From: Bacteroidales bacterium
GTDB lineage: Bacteria; Bacteroidota; Bacteroidia; Bacteroidales; UBA932
Direction: 5' to 3'
DNA length: 41,683 nt
NCBI GenBank assembly: GCA_024398095.1
Contig: JAKSJK010000011.1
Span: 1 to 41,683 of the forward strand
Part shown: piece after piece, positions 33,840 to 41,683 of the stretch
Position numbering within the stretch: the stretch's first letter is position 1
How the letters are laid out: the number at the start of each line of letters is the position of its first letter
Position numbers and translations under genes: made by a program
Notes under the pieces: generated by a model
Database searches by the model: none
Told to the model about the DNA's origin: nothing
What the model saw: the letters and a program-made list of their open reading frames with translations, nothing else

Positions 33840-36623
33840 ATGCGCGCATTACGGAACATATTCCTATGCCTGGTTCTGCTGCTCTCCCCGGCGGCGGCAC
33901 TTGCCGGTCCATCCGGTAAGCGCATCAGCGGTGTCGTAACCGATGCCGCAAACGGTCAGCCTCTCACCGGAGCCGTCATCAAGCTGGGTGACGACTACCT
34001 CTGGGCGGTGACCGGCCTTGACGGCGATTTCGAGATGAAGAATGTCCAGCCCGGCAGGTATATGCTCAAGCTGAGCCTGCTTGGATATGTGGATGTGGAG
34101 ATGGAAATCAATGTCGCCAAAGATGAGGAGACCCTGAACCTGAAGATGAACGAACAGTCCCTCGCCCTGGATGAGGTGGTGGTGACTGCGCAGCGTCCGA
34201 AAGACGGTCTGAGCACCTCCCACAAGCTGGGGCGCGAGGCCTTGGACCACCTGCAGATGTCCAGTATGACCGACATGGCTGCCCTTCTCCCGGGAGGAAA
34301 GACGGTCAATCCGGATCTTACTGCCAGCAACTCCTTCTCCCTGCGTGCGGGCGGCTCCAGTGCCGGTAACGCGGCGTTCGGTACCGCTCTCGAGGTGGAT
34401 GGCGTGCGAATGGGCAACAATGCCGGAATGACACAGATGTCCGGTGTGGACACCAGGAGCATATCTGTGGACAACATAGAATCAGTCGAGGTTATCACGG
34501 GTGTGCCATCGGCCGAATACGGCGACCTCAACAGCGGCATGGTGAAGATCAACACCAAGCACGGACGCACACCGTATAATATCAGCTTCTCGGTGAATCC
34601 GAGGACTTACCAGGTTTCCGCCTCCAAGGGCTTCGATCTGCAGAAAGACCGCGGCGTGCTGAACGCCAGTCTCGAGTGGGCCAGAGCCACCAGGCAGCTT
34701 GTGAGTCCTTACGAGTCTTACACCAGGCGCGGACTTACACTCAACTATTCCAACACTTTCTCGAAGGTGCTGCGCTTCGAGGCGGGCTTTTCCGGCAACA
34801 TCGGCGGAATGAACTCAAAGGACGATCCGGACGCCTTCAGCGGCGAATTCTCCAAGGTGCGCGACAACGTGTTCAGGGGCAATACATCCCTTACCTGGCT
34901 GCTCAACAGGTCTTGGATCACGAACCTTAAATTTGATGCTTCGGTAAGCTACCAGGACAATCTATCAAGGGTTCATGCCTTCAACAATTTTGCTTCACAC
35001 AAGCCGGCGGTCCACGCTGAGAGCGAGGGTTACTATCTGGCAGAGAGCCTCCCTCTGGTATGGTTTTCCGACGCCATGATCGATTCCAAGGAACTTGATG
35101 CGTCCGCCTCGATGAAGTACGAATGGACCAAGCGCTGGGGCGAGACCAAGAGCCAGTTCAAGGCCGGTCTGCAGTGGAAGGCCAACGGAAATGTCGGCCG
35201 TGGTGAGTATTATCTGGATCCGGCCCTGGCGGCTGACAAGTTCCGCGAAAGGGACTACCGCCAGTATCCGTTCATGCACAATCTCTCGGCCTATGCCGAA
35301 GAGCACTTCACCCTTCCGGTGGGCAAATCCAAACTTGAGCTTACCGCCGGTCTGCGAATGGAAAATGTCTTCATCCAGGGTAGCGAATACAGGAATATGA
35401 CAACCTGGTCGCCTCGTTTCAACGCGAAGTGGAGTTTCGGCCCGGCGTTCAGCATCCGCGGAGGATGGGGTGTAACCGAAAAGCTGCCGTCTTTCTACAT
35501 CCTCTTCCCTAAGCAGGAGTACTGGGACAAGGAAACCTTCCAGCTTTCCTATGGCGACAATTCATCATATGTCTTCTATACCCTGCCATACCAGATCCAG
35601 TTCAATCCTGCCCTCCGCTGGCAGCGCAACGAGAATTCCGAGATAGGCGTGGATATGGAGCTTGGCGACTTCAAGATAGGCCTCGTGGGCTTCTACAACC
35701 TCACCAGACATCCTTACGGACTGACCAGTCTCTACACTCCGTTCACCTACTCCCTGCTTGGGAAGCCGTCCGATTTCGTGATGCCGGACAATCCGGAGAT
35801 CAAGGTGGACAGCCGAACTGGCGAGGTCTTCGTCCGCGGCGGAGAATATCCGTTCTGGAAAGCCATGGACACCAAGGTCGTGGACCGTACTTTTGTAAAG
35901 AATACCATGCAGGACAATGGAGAGGATCTCCGCAGGGCGGGTGTCGAACTGACCGTTGATTTCCCTGAAATCAGACCAATCCGCACCTCATTCCGTGCCG
36001 ACGCTTCCTACAATTGGACCAAGGTGGACGACGAGACGCTCAACTACTACTACCGAGGCGGCTCCCACTCCAGCATCGCAAACCGTTCATACGAGTATGT
36101 GGGCATATATGAGAACGGACATGGCGGCGGAAGCAGCCTGGTTGCCGGCAAGCTGACCCACAATCTGGACGCGAACATCACCTCTATCACCCACATCCCG
36201 GAGGCGAAACTCGTGATCACCTGCCGCCTGGAGATGTCAATCCTCACCAGGAGCCGCAACCTTCCGGCTCCGGGCGTCAGCAGGACTGAGACCGGATACT
36301 ACGAGCTTTGGCCAGTGGCTGTGCTGGATACCGATGGCAAGGTAACCATGGTGAAAGACATTCCGGACTTCACCACGGATCCGAAGTACAGCAGCCTCAA
36401 GCTGACTTCCAACAACATCTACTCCTTCGATCAGGACGGCTACGGTTTCTATTGCTCTGCCAACCTCAGCATCACCAAGGAGATAGGAAAGCATGTCAGC
36501 CTGTCGTTCTTTGCCAACAACTTTACCAATTCCCGCCCGTTTGTGACATCCATGGCAACGGGCGTCGGCGCCATCTTCACGCCGGCTTTCTACTATGGAC
36601 TCACCTGCAGGATAAAGATATAG
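33840..36623 (+). CDS. TonB-dependent receptor with carboxypeptidase-D-like N-terminal domain
   Basis: 927 residues. A signal peptide (about 1-22) is followed by a carboxypeptidase regulatory-like domain (about residues 28-105, ISGVVTDAANGQPLTGAVIKL..GYVDVEMEINV). A TonB-box-like EVVVTAQR and the plug domain (about 115-230, with SVDNIESVEVITGVPSAEYGDLNSGMVKINTK) come next. The rest is a 22-strand-type barrel ending in the aromatic-rich FYYGLTCRIKI. A good purine-rich site (AGGAAAG) lies just before the ATG. It is not of the SusC type: no SusD gene follows. Instead a DUF4876 lipoprotein gene starts 4 nt later, so the partner is probably that lipoprotein. The ligand is unknown; the peptidases upstream suggest a peptide or peptide-bound cofactor. 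Confidence 0.93.
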   Translation: MRALRNIFLCLVLLLSPAAALAGPSGKRISGVVTDAANGQPLTGAVIKLGDDYLWAVTGLDGDFEMKNVQPGRYMLKLSLLGYVDVEMEINVAKDEETLNLKMNEQSLALDEVVVTAQRPKDGLSTSHKLGREALDHLQMSSMTDMAALLPGGKTVNPDLTASNSFSLRAGGSSAGNAAFGTALEVDGVRMGNNAGMTQMSGVDTRSISVDNIESVEVITGVPSAEYGDLNSGMVKINTKHGRTPYNISFSVNPRTYQVSASKGFDLQKDRGVLNASLEWARATRQLVSPYESYTRRGLTLNYSNTFSKVLRFEAGFSGNIGGMNSKDDPDAFSGEFSKVRDNVFRGNTSLTWLLNRSWITNLKFDASVSYQDNLSRVHAFNNFASHKPAVHAESEGYYLAESLPLVWFSDAMIDSKELDASASMKYEWTKRWGETKSQFKAGLQWKANGNVGRGEYYLDPALAADKFRERDYRQYPFMHNLSAYAEEHFTLPVGKSKLELTAGLRMENVFIQGSEYRNMTTWSPRFNAKWSFGPAFSIRGGWGVTEKLPSFYILFPKQEYWDKETFQLSYGDNSSYVFYTLPYQIQFNPALRWQRNENSEIGVDMELGDFKIGLVGFYNLTRHPYGLTSLYTPFTYSLLGKPSDFVMPDNPEIKVDSRTGEVFVRGGEYPFWKAMDTKVVDRTFVKNTMQDNGEDLRRAGVELTVDFPEIRPIRTSFRADASYNWTKVDDETLNYYYRGGSHSSIANRSYEYVGIYENGHGGGSSLVAGKLTHNLDANITSITHIPEAKLVITCRLEMSILTRSRNLPAPGVSRTETGYYELWPVAVLDTDGKVTMVKDIPDFTTDPKYSSLKLTSNNIYSFDQDGYGFYCSANLSITKEIGKHVSLSFFANNFTNSRPFVTSMATGVGAIFTPAFYYGLTCRIKI

Positions 36624-36627
36624 AGCC

Positions 36628-37854
36628 ATGAAGAAGATCATAAGCATAATCCTGCCTCTCCTGCTGCTGGGATCCTGCACCACCGGGATCGTCAATCCGT
36701 ATGAGGACACCCTCTTCGAGATGGTTGTCCAGGCGGTCTATCCGGATGGATTCACCGACATGGCGCGCGAGGGAGTGACAGTCAAAGCCGAGGATGTAAA
36801 CCTTGGCAATGTGTACAAGGTGCAGACGGACGCCTCAGCAAAGGCAAGCCTGAAATTGCCTCTGGGCATATACAGGATCAGCATTTCAGACCGTACGGGA
36901 GAAAATATATTCAACGGAACTGTTGACAAATATGTCGTAAAGGGCAGTGGCGCAAGCCTGAATCTGTCCCTCAAGAGGACGAAGGCCGGCAAACTCGTAA
37001 TTAAGGAAATATACAGCGGAGGCTGCCGCAAGGATCCTCAGGAGGGCACCTACCAGGCCGACCAGTACATTATCATCCACAACAACGATGTGGATGTGCA
37101 GTACCTGGACAGTCTGTGCGTGGGCACCATCCACCCATATAACGCAACTGCTACCAATCCGTTCCTGGGCAAGGATGCGGAGGGCAAGCCGGTGTATCCG
37201 GAATTCGTTCCGGTGGCGGATGCCGTATGGCAGTTCCCGGGTACAGGAAACACCTTCCCCCTGGCGCCGGGCGAGGATGCTGTGCTATGCATCAGGGGTG
37301 CCATCAACCATGCCGCATCCTTCCCTCTGTCCGTCAACCTGAACAATCCGGACTATTTCGTGATGTACAACTCCAACTACTTCACGAATACTTCCTATAA
37401 CCCTGTTCCAGGCGATCAGATCCGCGAAGACCACATCCTCAACTGCCTGGTCAAGACCAACCCGTCTATCAATGCAACCATGATCTCCAACGCCTCTCCG
37501 GTCGTGCTGCTCTACAAGTCGAAGGGAGTAGGCATGAGGGAACATCTCGCCCTTGAAGAATCCATCAAGCCTATTCCGGGATCGACCAACGGAGCGAAGG
37601 TCTTTGCCTGTCCGAAGGAGTGGATCGTGGATGCGGTTGAAGTCTTCGATGGCCGCAGCTCTTCCAATGTGAAGAGGCTTGTGGATGTACTGGACGCCGG
37701 TTATGTCACGCTTTCCAATGTCTATCTGGGCCACACTCTGATGCGCCGCGTAGACAAAGAACTTACAGATGCCTCCGGCTTCGAGGTGCTTCAGGACACC
37801 AACAATTCGACGGCAGATTTCTATGAAACCGAAAAACAGTCATTGCATGAATAG
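36628..37854 (+). CDS. DUF4876-like surface lipoprotein
   Basis: 408 residues. The signal MKKIISIILPLLLLGSC gives Cys17 as lipidation site. An Ig-like or transthyretin-like domain (about residues 25-115, VVQAVYPDGFTDMAREGVTVKAEDVN..LPLGIYRISISD) leads into the main domain. This starts KLVIKEIYSGGCRKDPQEGTYQADQYIIIHNNDVDVQYLDSLC and resembles the lamin-tail-like segment of DUF4876 proteins. I assign DUF4876 from memory of these motifs and the location after a TonB receptor. No biochemical function is known to me. As a lipoprotein immediately behind the receptor it may capture ligand on the cell surface, like SusD or XusB in other systems. It overlaps the next gene by 8 nt, suggesting coupled translation. 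Confidence 0.78.
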   Translation: MKKIISIILPLLLLGSCTTGIVNPYEDTLFEMVVQAVYPDGFTDMAREGVTVKAEDVNLGNVYKVQTDASAKASLKLPLGIYRISISDRTGENIFNGTVDKYVVKGSGASLNLSLKRTKAGKLVIKEIYSGGCRKDPQEGTYQADQYIIIHNNDVDVQYLDSLCVGTIHPYNATATNPFLGKDAEGKPVYPEFVPVADAVWQFPGTGNTFPLAPGEDAVLCIRGAINHAASFPLSVNLNNPDYFVMYNSNYFTNTSYNPVPGDQIREDHILNCLVKTNPSINATMISNASPVVLLYKSKGVGMREHLALEESIKPIPGSTNGAKVFACPKEWIVDAVEVFDGRSSSNVKRLVDVLDAGYVTLSNVYLGHTLMRRVDKELTDASGFEVLQDTNNSTADFYETEKQSLHE

Positions 37855-39397
37855 GACAGTCATTACAAAGGCCGTCCTTGCGATGGCTATGATGCTTGCA
37901 GGCACAGCACTGCAGGCTCAGATATTTACAGGAGAGGGGTCGATGGATCGCAGTGAGCACGAAAAGGTGCTCCGACGCAACTTCTGGCAGGACTTCTCCA
38001 ACCCAGTGGGCATACGTCAGGATACCTCGGTGGCAAGAAGCGCCGATGCGAGTCTGAAGGCCGAAATGGAAGCTGGCGGCTTCCACAGGACCTGGGAGGC
38101 GGACATGCCGTGGAATGTAGGCGCAGGGGCTTCTGCCCTGGTGCACCTGAAGAAGTTCTCCATGCAGGGCTCCTTCAGCTTCCAGCAGATGCAGGGCAGC
38201 AACATGTGCGGTTCCATCTTTGTCAATCCGGGCTTCTATCCGATAGATGTTCTGGAGTTTACTCCGGGCCGCAAGATCCGTCAGACTTATGCCTTCGATG
38301 GAGCGATTTCTGTGGATATCGCTCCTGAGTGGAGGATCGGTGCAGGTATGGATTTCACCTCCGCCAACTATGCCAAGAGGAAGGACCTCCGCCACAGCAA
38401 CTATATGCTGGACATGACGCTCTCTCCTGGCGTAATCTGGCACCATGGCAAGTGGGCCGTAGGTCTCAACGCCATACTCCGCAAGACCTCGGACACCCCC
38501 GTGGCAAAGCAGATAGGCACCAAGGAGACCTATGATGCATTCCTGGACAAGGGACTGATGTTCGGCAAGCTGGAGTCATGGCAGGGCAGCGGCATCCATC
38601 TGGATGAGGCCGGTGTAAACGGCCTGCCGCTTATGAACATGTACTACGGCGCTGCCGCGCAGATGCAGTATGGAAATATGTTCATGGGGCTGGACTACCG
38701 CTACGGCTCCGGCAAGGCAGGTGAAAAGCAGTTCGTGTGGTACCGCTTCCCGTCCCATAATATCAGACTCTTCCTGGGTGAAAGCTGGGAGACAGGGGAA
38801 ATGGAGCACTCGCTGCGCGTCGATCTTGCCTACCGCGAACTCACCAACCGTGAAACCGTCATTGAAAGGCAGACCGAAGGTGGCGTCACCCAGGTCATTG
38901 AGCATGGTTCCAATCAGATTCTTTTCCGTCAGGCAGAGGAACTGGAGGTGGAATATGGCCTGGAGGTCGGCAAGAATGAGTTTGAGATCGGAGCCGGACT
39001 CGAGGAAGAACTCAGCACCGCATCCCAGATGTACCCTTTCGTGGCTGAGGAAAACCTCGTATGCTGGAATGTGAAGGCAGCCTACACCCGTAAGATTTCC
39101 CGCTTTGATCTTTCTTTCGGTCTTGGTTATATCGACGGCCTTGTACGCGAGAATGAGCGAGAAGTGGCGGAGAACAGTGGCGTTTCTACCGAGCCTTACC
39201 GCCTCACAGAATGGTATGAAAAGTCCATTGAATACAATACTGCCTCCAGGATGTGCGCAGGACTCAGTGTAGGCTGCGACATCTGGAAAGGTATATATAT
39301 AAAGTTAAATGCCGACTATACCCATGCTTTCGGAGTCAAGCTGCTCCCTGGAGCGGACAGATTTGCCGGCAATCTGACATTTGGATATAAATTCTAA
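37847..39397 (+). CDS. Outer membrane beta-barrel protein, DUF6850-like
   Basis: 516 residues. The ATG at 37847 is chosen because it opens a signal peptide (MNRTVITKAVLAMAMMLAGT, cut after LQAQ). The longer frame to 37769 overlaps the DUF4876 gene more and lacks such a signal. The chain is rich in amphipathic strands with alternating aromatic and polar residues (GASALVHLKKFSMQGSFSFQQM, IGAGMDFTSANYAKRKDL, FDLSFGLGYIDGLV). It ends NLTFGYKF with a terminal Phe, as in outer-membrane barrels. I believe it matches the DUF6850 barrel family, known from Bacteroidetes next to DUF4876 genes. It may form an outer membrane channel or scaffold for the receptor-lipoprotein pair. Function unknown. Confidence 0.78.
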   Translation: MNRTVITKAVLAMAMMLAGTALQAQIFTGEGSMDRSEHEKVLRRNFWQDFSNPVGIRQDTSVARSADASLKAEMEAGGFHRTWEADMPWNVGAGASALVHLKKFSMQGSFSFQQMQGSNMCGSIFVNPGFYPIDVLEFTPGRKIRQTYAFDGAISVDIAPEWRIGAGMDFTSANYAKRKDLRHSNYMLDMTLSPGVIWHHGKWAVGLNAILRKTSDTPVAKQIGTKETYDAFLDKGLMFGKLESWQGSGIHLDEAGVNGLPLMNMYYGAAAQMQYGNMFMGLDYRYGSGKAGEKQFVWYRFPSHNIRLFLGESWETGEMEHSLRVDLAYRELTNRETVIERQTEGGVTQVIEHGSNQILFRQAEELEVEYGLEVGKNEFEIGAGLEEELSTASQMYPFVAEENLVCWNVKAAYTRKISRFDLSFGLGYIDGLVRENEREVAENSGVSTEPYRLTEWYEKSIEYNTASRMCAGLSVGCDIWKGIYIKLNADYTHAFGVKLLPGADRFAGNLTFGYKF

Positions 39398-39408
39398 ATC
39401 ATAAGAGT

Positions 39409-40998
39409 ATGAAAAAAATTGTTTCATTCCTCGCAGTTGCTGCTGTATTGGCAGCCTGCAACAAACCTGAAGTGGTCGAAGAGACTCCGGACGTGGTCCT
39501 CGAGCCTATCATCACCCGTGCCCTCAGCCTCAACTTCAACCAGGGCGACCAGATTGGTGTGAAGATCGTCACTGAAGACGGTCAGGCCTATGTCGAGAAC
39601 CAGAAGTTTACTTATGGTGCAAATGTCTTTACCGGCAACCTGAAGTGGTATGCGGAGGGCGGAAAGACCAGCACCGTGATCGCCTACTATCCTTACCAGG
39701 AGAGCTTCCCGACCTCCTTCACCGTTGCCGCTGACCAGAGCGCAGGTACCGAGTCTTCCGACTTCATGACCGCAGTCGAGACCAAGGTATATCCTACTTC
39801 GGCTCCGGTTATGACCAAGTTCCGCCACCAGTTCGCCCAGCTCAACATCGTGGTGAACGCCGATTTCGCAGTCGAGGTGGAGAGCATCGTGCTCAAGAAT
39901 ATCAACCCTACCGCCACCGTCTCAATCGATGAGGCCGGCGTGGTTACGGTTGCAGCCGATCCTGCAGCAGAGAAGATCAACATCATCCCGGAGGCCATCA
40001 CCCCATCCAAGAAATATGCGGCTGTGGTCGCTCCTCAGGATCTCGCTGACATGGGTCTTTCAGTTAAGGTCAAGAACGGCGCCACTGTGGTTTCCGGAGT
40101 CAAGGAGGCAACTCTCAAGGCCGGCTACTCATACACCCTTACCGTCAGCGTTTCTGCCGATCAGGTGAATGCGCAGATCTCAGGCGACATCCAGGATTGG
40201 CAGAACGGCGGAAACCTCGACGGTGACACACCAGTAGTAGAGGGTCCTGTTTTCGAAGAGTTCGAGGGCTATTTCAACTACCATGGAAAGAAATATACCA
40301 CTGCAGTCATCAACGGAAAGACCTGGATGACCGAGCCTATGGCATATGTTCCAGAAGGTATGAGCGCTTCTTCTACCTACAATGATCCAGAGGCAAAGAT
40401 CTTCTATCCATATGCATCCGATGGTACCACCGCTACCCCTCTCACTTCTGACGAGGATGTGAAGGAGATGGGTCTTCTCTATATGGTTGAGGCTGCGTAC
40501 GGCGCGACCATCACCAAGGAAAACTGCCGCAGCTTCGAGGCTTGCCAGGGTATCTGCCCTGACGGTTGGCACATCCCTACCCGTGCCGAGTTCTATGCTC
40601 TCTGCGGCACCTCCAATGCCAGCAGTTTCGCTGAAGATAACGAGAGCGGCACCCAGACCAATTCCAGCGCATACTTCTGGGATGCAACTGCAGGCTATGC
40701 TACTATCGGCAAGTTCAACGAGGCTGGTTTCAACTACACCATGTCTGGTTGTGTCTACAGCGGATCTGCCCGCACCATCCTTGCCACCTCGACTACCTGC
40801 TCAATCGCCTCTATGGTCGGAAAGCTTGCGATGAACTACACCATGACGTCTACAGCCCGTGGCATCAATTCCAAGGATCGTCCAGAGTTCTTCATGCTCA
40901 TGACCACCTTTACCAGCGTCAACAACCTCGGCAAGGTTTCCATCGCCCAGGGTGACTATACTCTCGTCGCAGCATCACTGCGCTGCGTAAAGGACTAG
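39409..40998 (+). CDS. Fimbrillin-like lipoprotein with C-terminal FISUMP domain
   Basis: 529 residues. A lipoprotein signal (MKKIVSFLAVAAVLAAC, Cys17) is followed by a fimbrillin/Mfa-like N-terminal part. That part has FNQGDQIGVKIV, a GNLKWYAEGGKTSTVIAYYPYQ strand pair and SAPVMTKFRHQFAQLNIVV, about residues 35-255. From about residue 285 a FISUMP (Fibrobacter succinogenes major paralogous) domain begins with TAVINGKTWMTEPMAYVPEG. It includes the signature ICPDGWHIPTRAEFYALCG and ends AASLRCVKD. Such proteins are exported and often surface-exposed; some are pilus subunits, others bind polymers. It is the last gene of the block, 11 nt after the barrel gene. No convincing terminator follows. 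It could be a surface adhesin or substrate-binding component of the system. Confidence 0.85.
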   Translation: MKKIVSFLAVAAVLAACNKPEVVEETPDVVLEPIITRALSLNFNQGDQIGVKIVTEDGQAYVENQKFTYGANVFTGNLKWYAEGGKTSTVIAYYPYQESFPTSFTVAADQSAGTESSDFMTAVETKVYPTSAPVMTKFRHQFAQLNIVVNADFAVEVESIVLKNINPTATVSIDEAGVVTVAADPAAEKINIIPEAITPSKKYAAVVAPQDLADMGLSVKVKNGATVVSGVKEATLKAGYSYTLTVSVSADQVNAQISGDIQDWQNGGNLDGDTPVVEGPVFEEFEGYFNYHGKKYTTAVINGKTWMTEPMAYVPEGMSASSTYNDPEAKIFYPYASDGTTATPLTSDEDVKEMGLLYMVEAAYGATITKENCRSFEACQGICPDGWHIPTRAEFYALCGTSNASSFAEDNESGTQTNSSAYFWDATAGYATIGKFNEAGFNYTMSGCVYSGSARTILATSTTCSIASMVGKLAMNYTMTSTARGINSKDRPEFFMLMTTFTSVNNLGKVSIAQGDYTLVAASLRCVKD

Positions 40999-41016
40999 AC
41001 CCTGAAGAAAATACCC
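40995..41016 (+). repeat. Left copy of a 22-bp direct repeat around the terminal barrel gene
   Basis: Starts at the stop codon of the fimbrillin/FISUMP gene. CTAGA is followed by two variable bases and CTGAAGAAAATACCC; 20 of 22 bases match the right copy at 41661-41682. Confidence 0.7.
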
Positions 41017-41101
41017 ATCTGGTGACTGGGTGGCCCATGTTGCAGGGGATGATGTGAATTATCACTACACTTTGAAAATGTTAACGGGTTTTAATGAAAT
41101 A

Positions 41102-41109
41102 TAGTTTTG
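41102..41109 (+). promoter_or_regulatory. -7 element for the terminal barrel gene
   Basis: TAGTTTTG matches TAnnTTTG and ends 3 nt before the ATG at 41113, predicting a nearly leaderless transcript. A TTTG at 41071-41074 is a bit too far upstream to be a standard -33. Confidence 0.5.
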
Positions 41110-41112
41110 CAG

Positions 41113-41664
41113 ATGAGGAAATTAGTGTTAACATTGTTCGCTATGATATTTCCTGTTTGGGGTTGTGCTCAGCCAAAGGCTGTCGGTGTGCGCGTTGGAT
41201 TGATAGATTGGGCAGTTTCGTATCAACACTACTCCGGCCAGAGAGAAGATTTCATTGAGACAACGATGTCAATTATGCCTACGAAAAATGACGCGGTTGG
41301 TGTTGTTTCTGTGTTATACAACTTCTCAATTCATGAATGGAACCTTGTTCGGGGGGGGTGTAATTTATATGCTGGAGCGGGATTAGGCATTGGAGGGTCT
41401 CGCTCCATGCCAACATACAGACGAGAGGAGGAGCACGAGGTCCCTATGGTAAAATACAGACCAGGCTTATTCATGTCTGTCCCGGTACAATTCGGTTTTG
41501 AGTATAAATCTCACAATGTACCTTTTCAGATATCTCTAGACTTCAGACCCCATGTGGCTCTTTCCGTATGTCCGTCCAAAGAATATGGGACAGGCTGGTG
41601 TTTTGACTTCCAGACTTTTATTTATACCATGATTCCTGGTTTGGGACTGCGGTACAGTTTCTAG
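41113..41664 (+). CDS. Small outer membrane beta-barrel protein with internal G8 tract
   Basis: 183 residues from the ATG at 41113. A signal peptide (MRKLVLTLFAMIFPVWG) ends near GCAQ. Whether Cys18 is lipidated is unclear, because the residues before it (PVWG) are a poor lipobox. The remainder has short amphipathic strands (VGVRVGLIDWAVSYQHY, GAGLGIGGS, VPVQFGFEYKS, FQISLDFRP) and ends GLGLRYSF, an outer-membrane barrel terminus. I know no specific family. The gene is clearly more A+T-rich than the preceding operon and has its own promoter word. It lies between two copies of a direct repeat. Codons 80-82 contain eight consecutive G, a tract able to slip and shift the frame. Confidence 0.78.
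   Translation: MRKLVLTLFAMIFPVWGCAQPKAVGVRVGLIDWAVSYQHYSGQREDFIETTMSIMPTKNDAVGVVSVLYNFSIHEWNLVRGGCNLYAGAGLGIGGSRSMPTYRREEEHEVPMVKYRPGLFMSVPVQFGFEYKSHNVPFQISLDFRPHVALSVCPSKEYGTGWCFDFQTFIYTMIPGLGLRYSF
41351..41358 (+). repeat. Homopolymeric G8 tract inside the terminal barrel gene
   Basis: Eight G in a row within CGG-GGG-GGG-TGT (residues 80-83). Gain or loss of one G would shift the frame. Long coding G tracts in surface-protein genes are a classic phase-variation substrate. Confidence 0.75.
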
Positions 41665-41682
41665 ATTCTGAAGAAAATACCC
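41661..41682 (+). repeat. Right copy of the 22-bp direct repeat
   Basis: Begins at the stop codon of the barrel gene, exactly as the left copy does for the upstream gene. The copies are 666 bp apart. The sequence stops one base later, so whether the module continues cannot be seen. Confidence 0.7.
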
Positions 41683-41683
41683 T

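Noticed and set aside
33840-37854. SusCD-type polysaccharide locus
   Set aside because: The receptor is followed by a DUF4876-like lipoprotein rather than SusD, and no glycoside hydrolase genes are present.

Overview
The window looks like chromosomal DNA of a member of the Bacteroidota, most likely Bacteroidales, with moderately high G+C for that group. Four things point there. Many genes are preceded by the Bacteroidetes-type promoter word TAnnTTTG rather than by a strong Shine-Dalgarno site. SecD and SecF are fused. Characteristic families are present: S46 dipeptidyl peptidase, DUF4876 lipoprotein, fimbrillin/FISUMP lipoprotein, TonB receptor with a carboxypeptidase-D-like N-terminus, and a CBM9-like protein. 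Lipoproteins are abundant. I cannot name a genus or species from sequence reading alone.

Layout. 1-1458: the 3' end of an Rhs-type polymorphic toxin gene followed at once by a small A+T-rich membrane protein gene (candidate immunity). 1459-1730: a non-coding gap with a strong inverted repeat. 1731-2594: a secreted endonuclease/exonuclease/phosphatase-fold hydrolase. 8641-2599 (minus): a four-gene operon of small lipoprotein, RND adaptor, RND pump and TolC-type channel. 8727-8814: tRNA-Ser(GCU) with its own promoter and terminator. 11236-8895 (minus): a PD40/SPOR-like envelope protein and a CBM9-like protein. 11391-18223: secDF and dnaE, each with its own promoter. 19949-18315 (minus): an abundant-looking OmpA-like/TPR lipoprotein. 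20080-22814: an envelope operon of REC-less sigma-54 activator, lptE, an unnamed conserved gene and secG. 22972-25023: an N-domain-less ClpB. 25024-25482: 458 nt with no convincing gene but several ordered repeats. 25483-26082: a lone lipoprotein. 26155-27863 (minus): tRNA-Gly(GCC), pheS and a small exported protein.

27955-40998 is a tightly packed seven-gene plus-strand block: C69 dipeptidase, a polyferredoxin-like membrane redox protein with an HMA-like tail, S46 dipeptidyl peptidase, TonB receptor, DUF4876 lipoprotein, DUF6850-like barrel, and fimbrillin/FISUMP lipoprotein. Gaps are 3-16 nt or overlaps, so the genes are probably co-transcribed. The content suggests an envelope system that binds and imports a peptide or metal-peptide substrate and breaks it down in the periplasm. 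This is the best candidate for an undescribed functional unit.

40999-41683: the window ends with an A+T-rich outer-membrane barrel gene. It contains a run of eight G in its reading frame and is bracketed by a 22-bp direct repeat, which suggests a cassette or duplicated module with possible phase variation.
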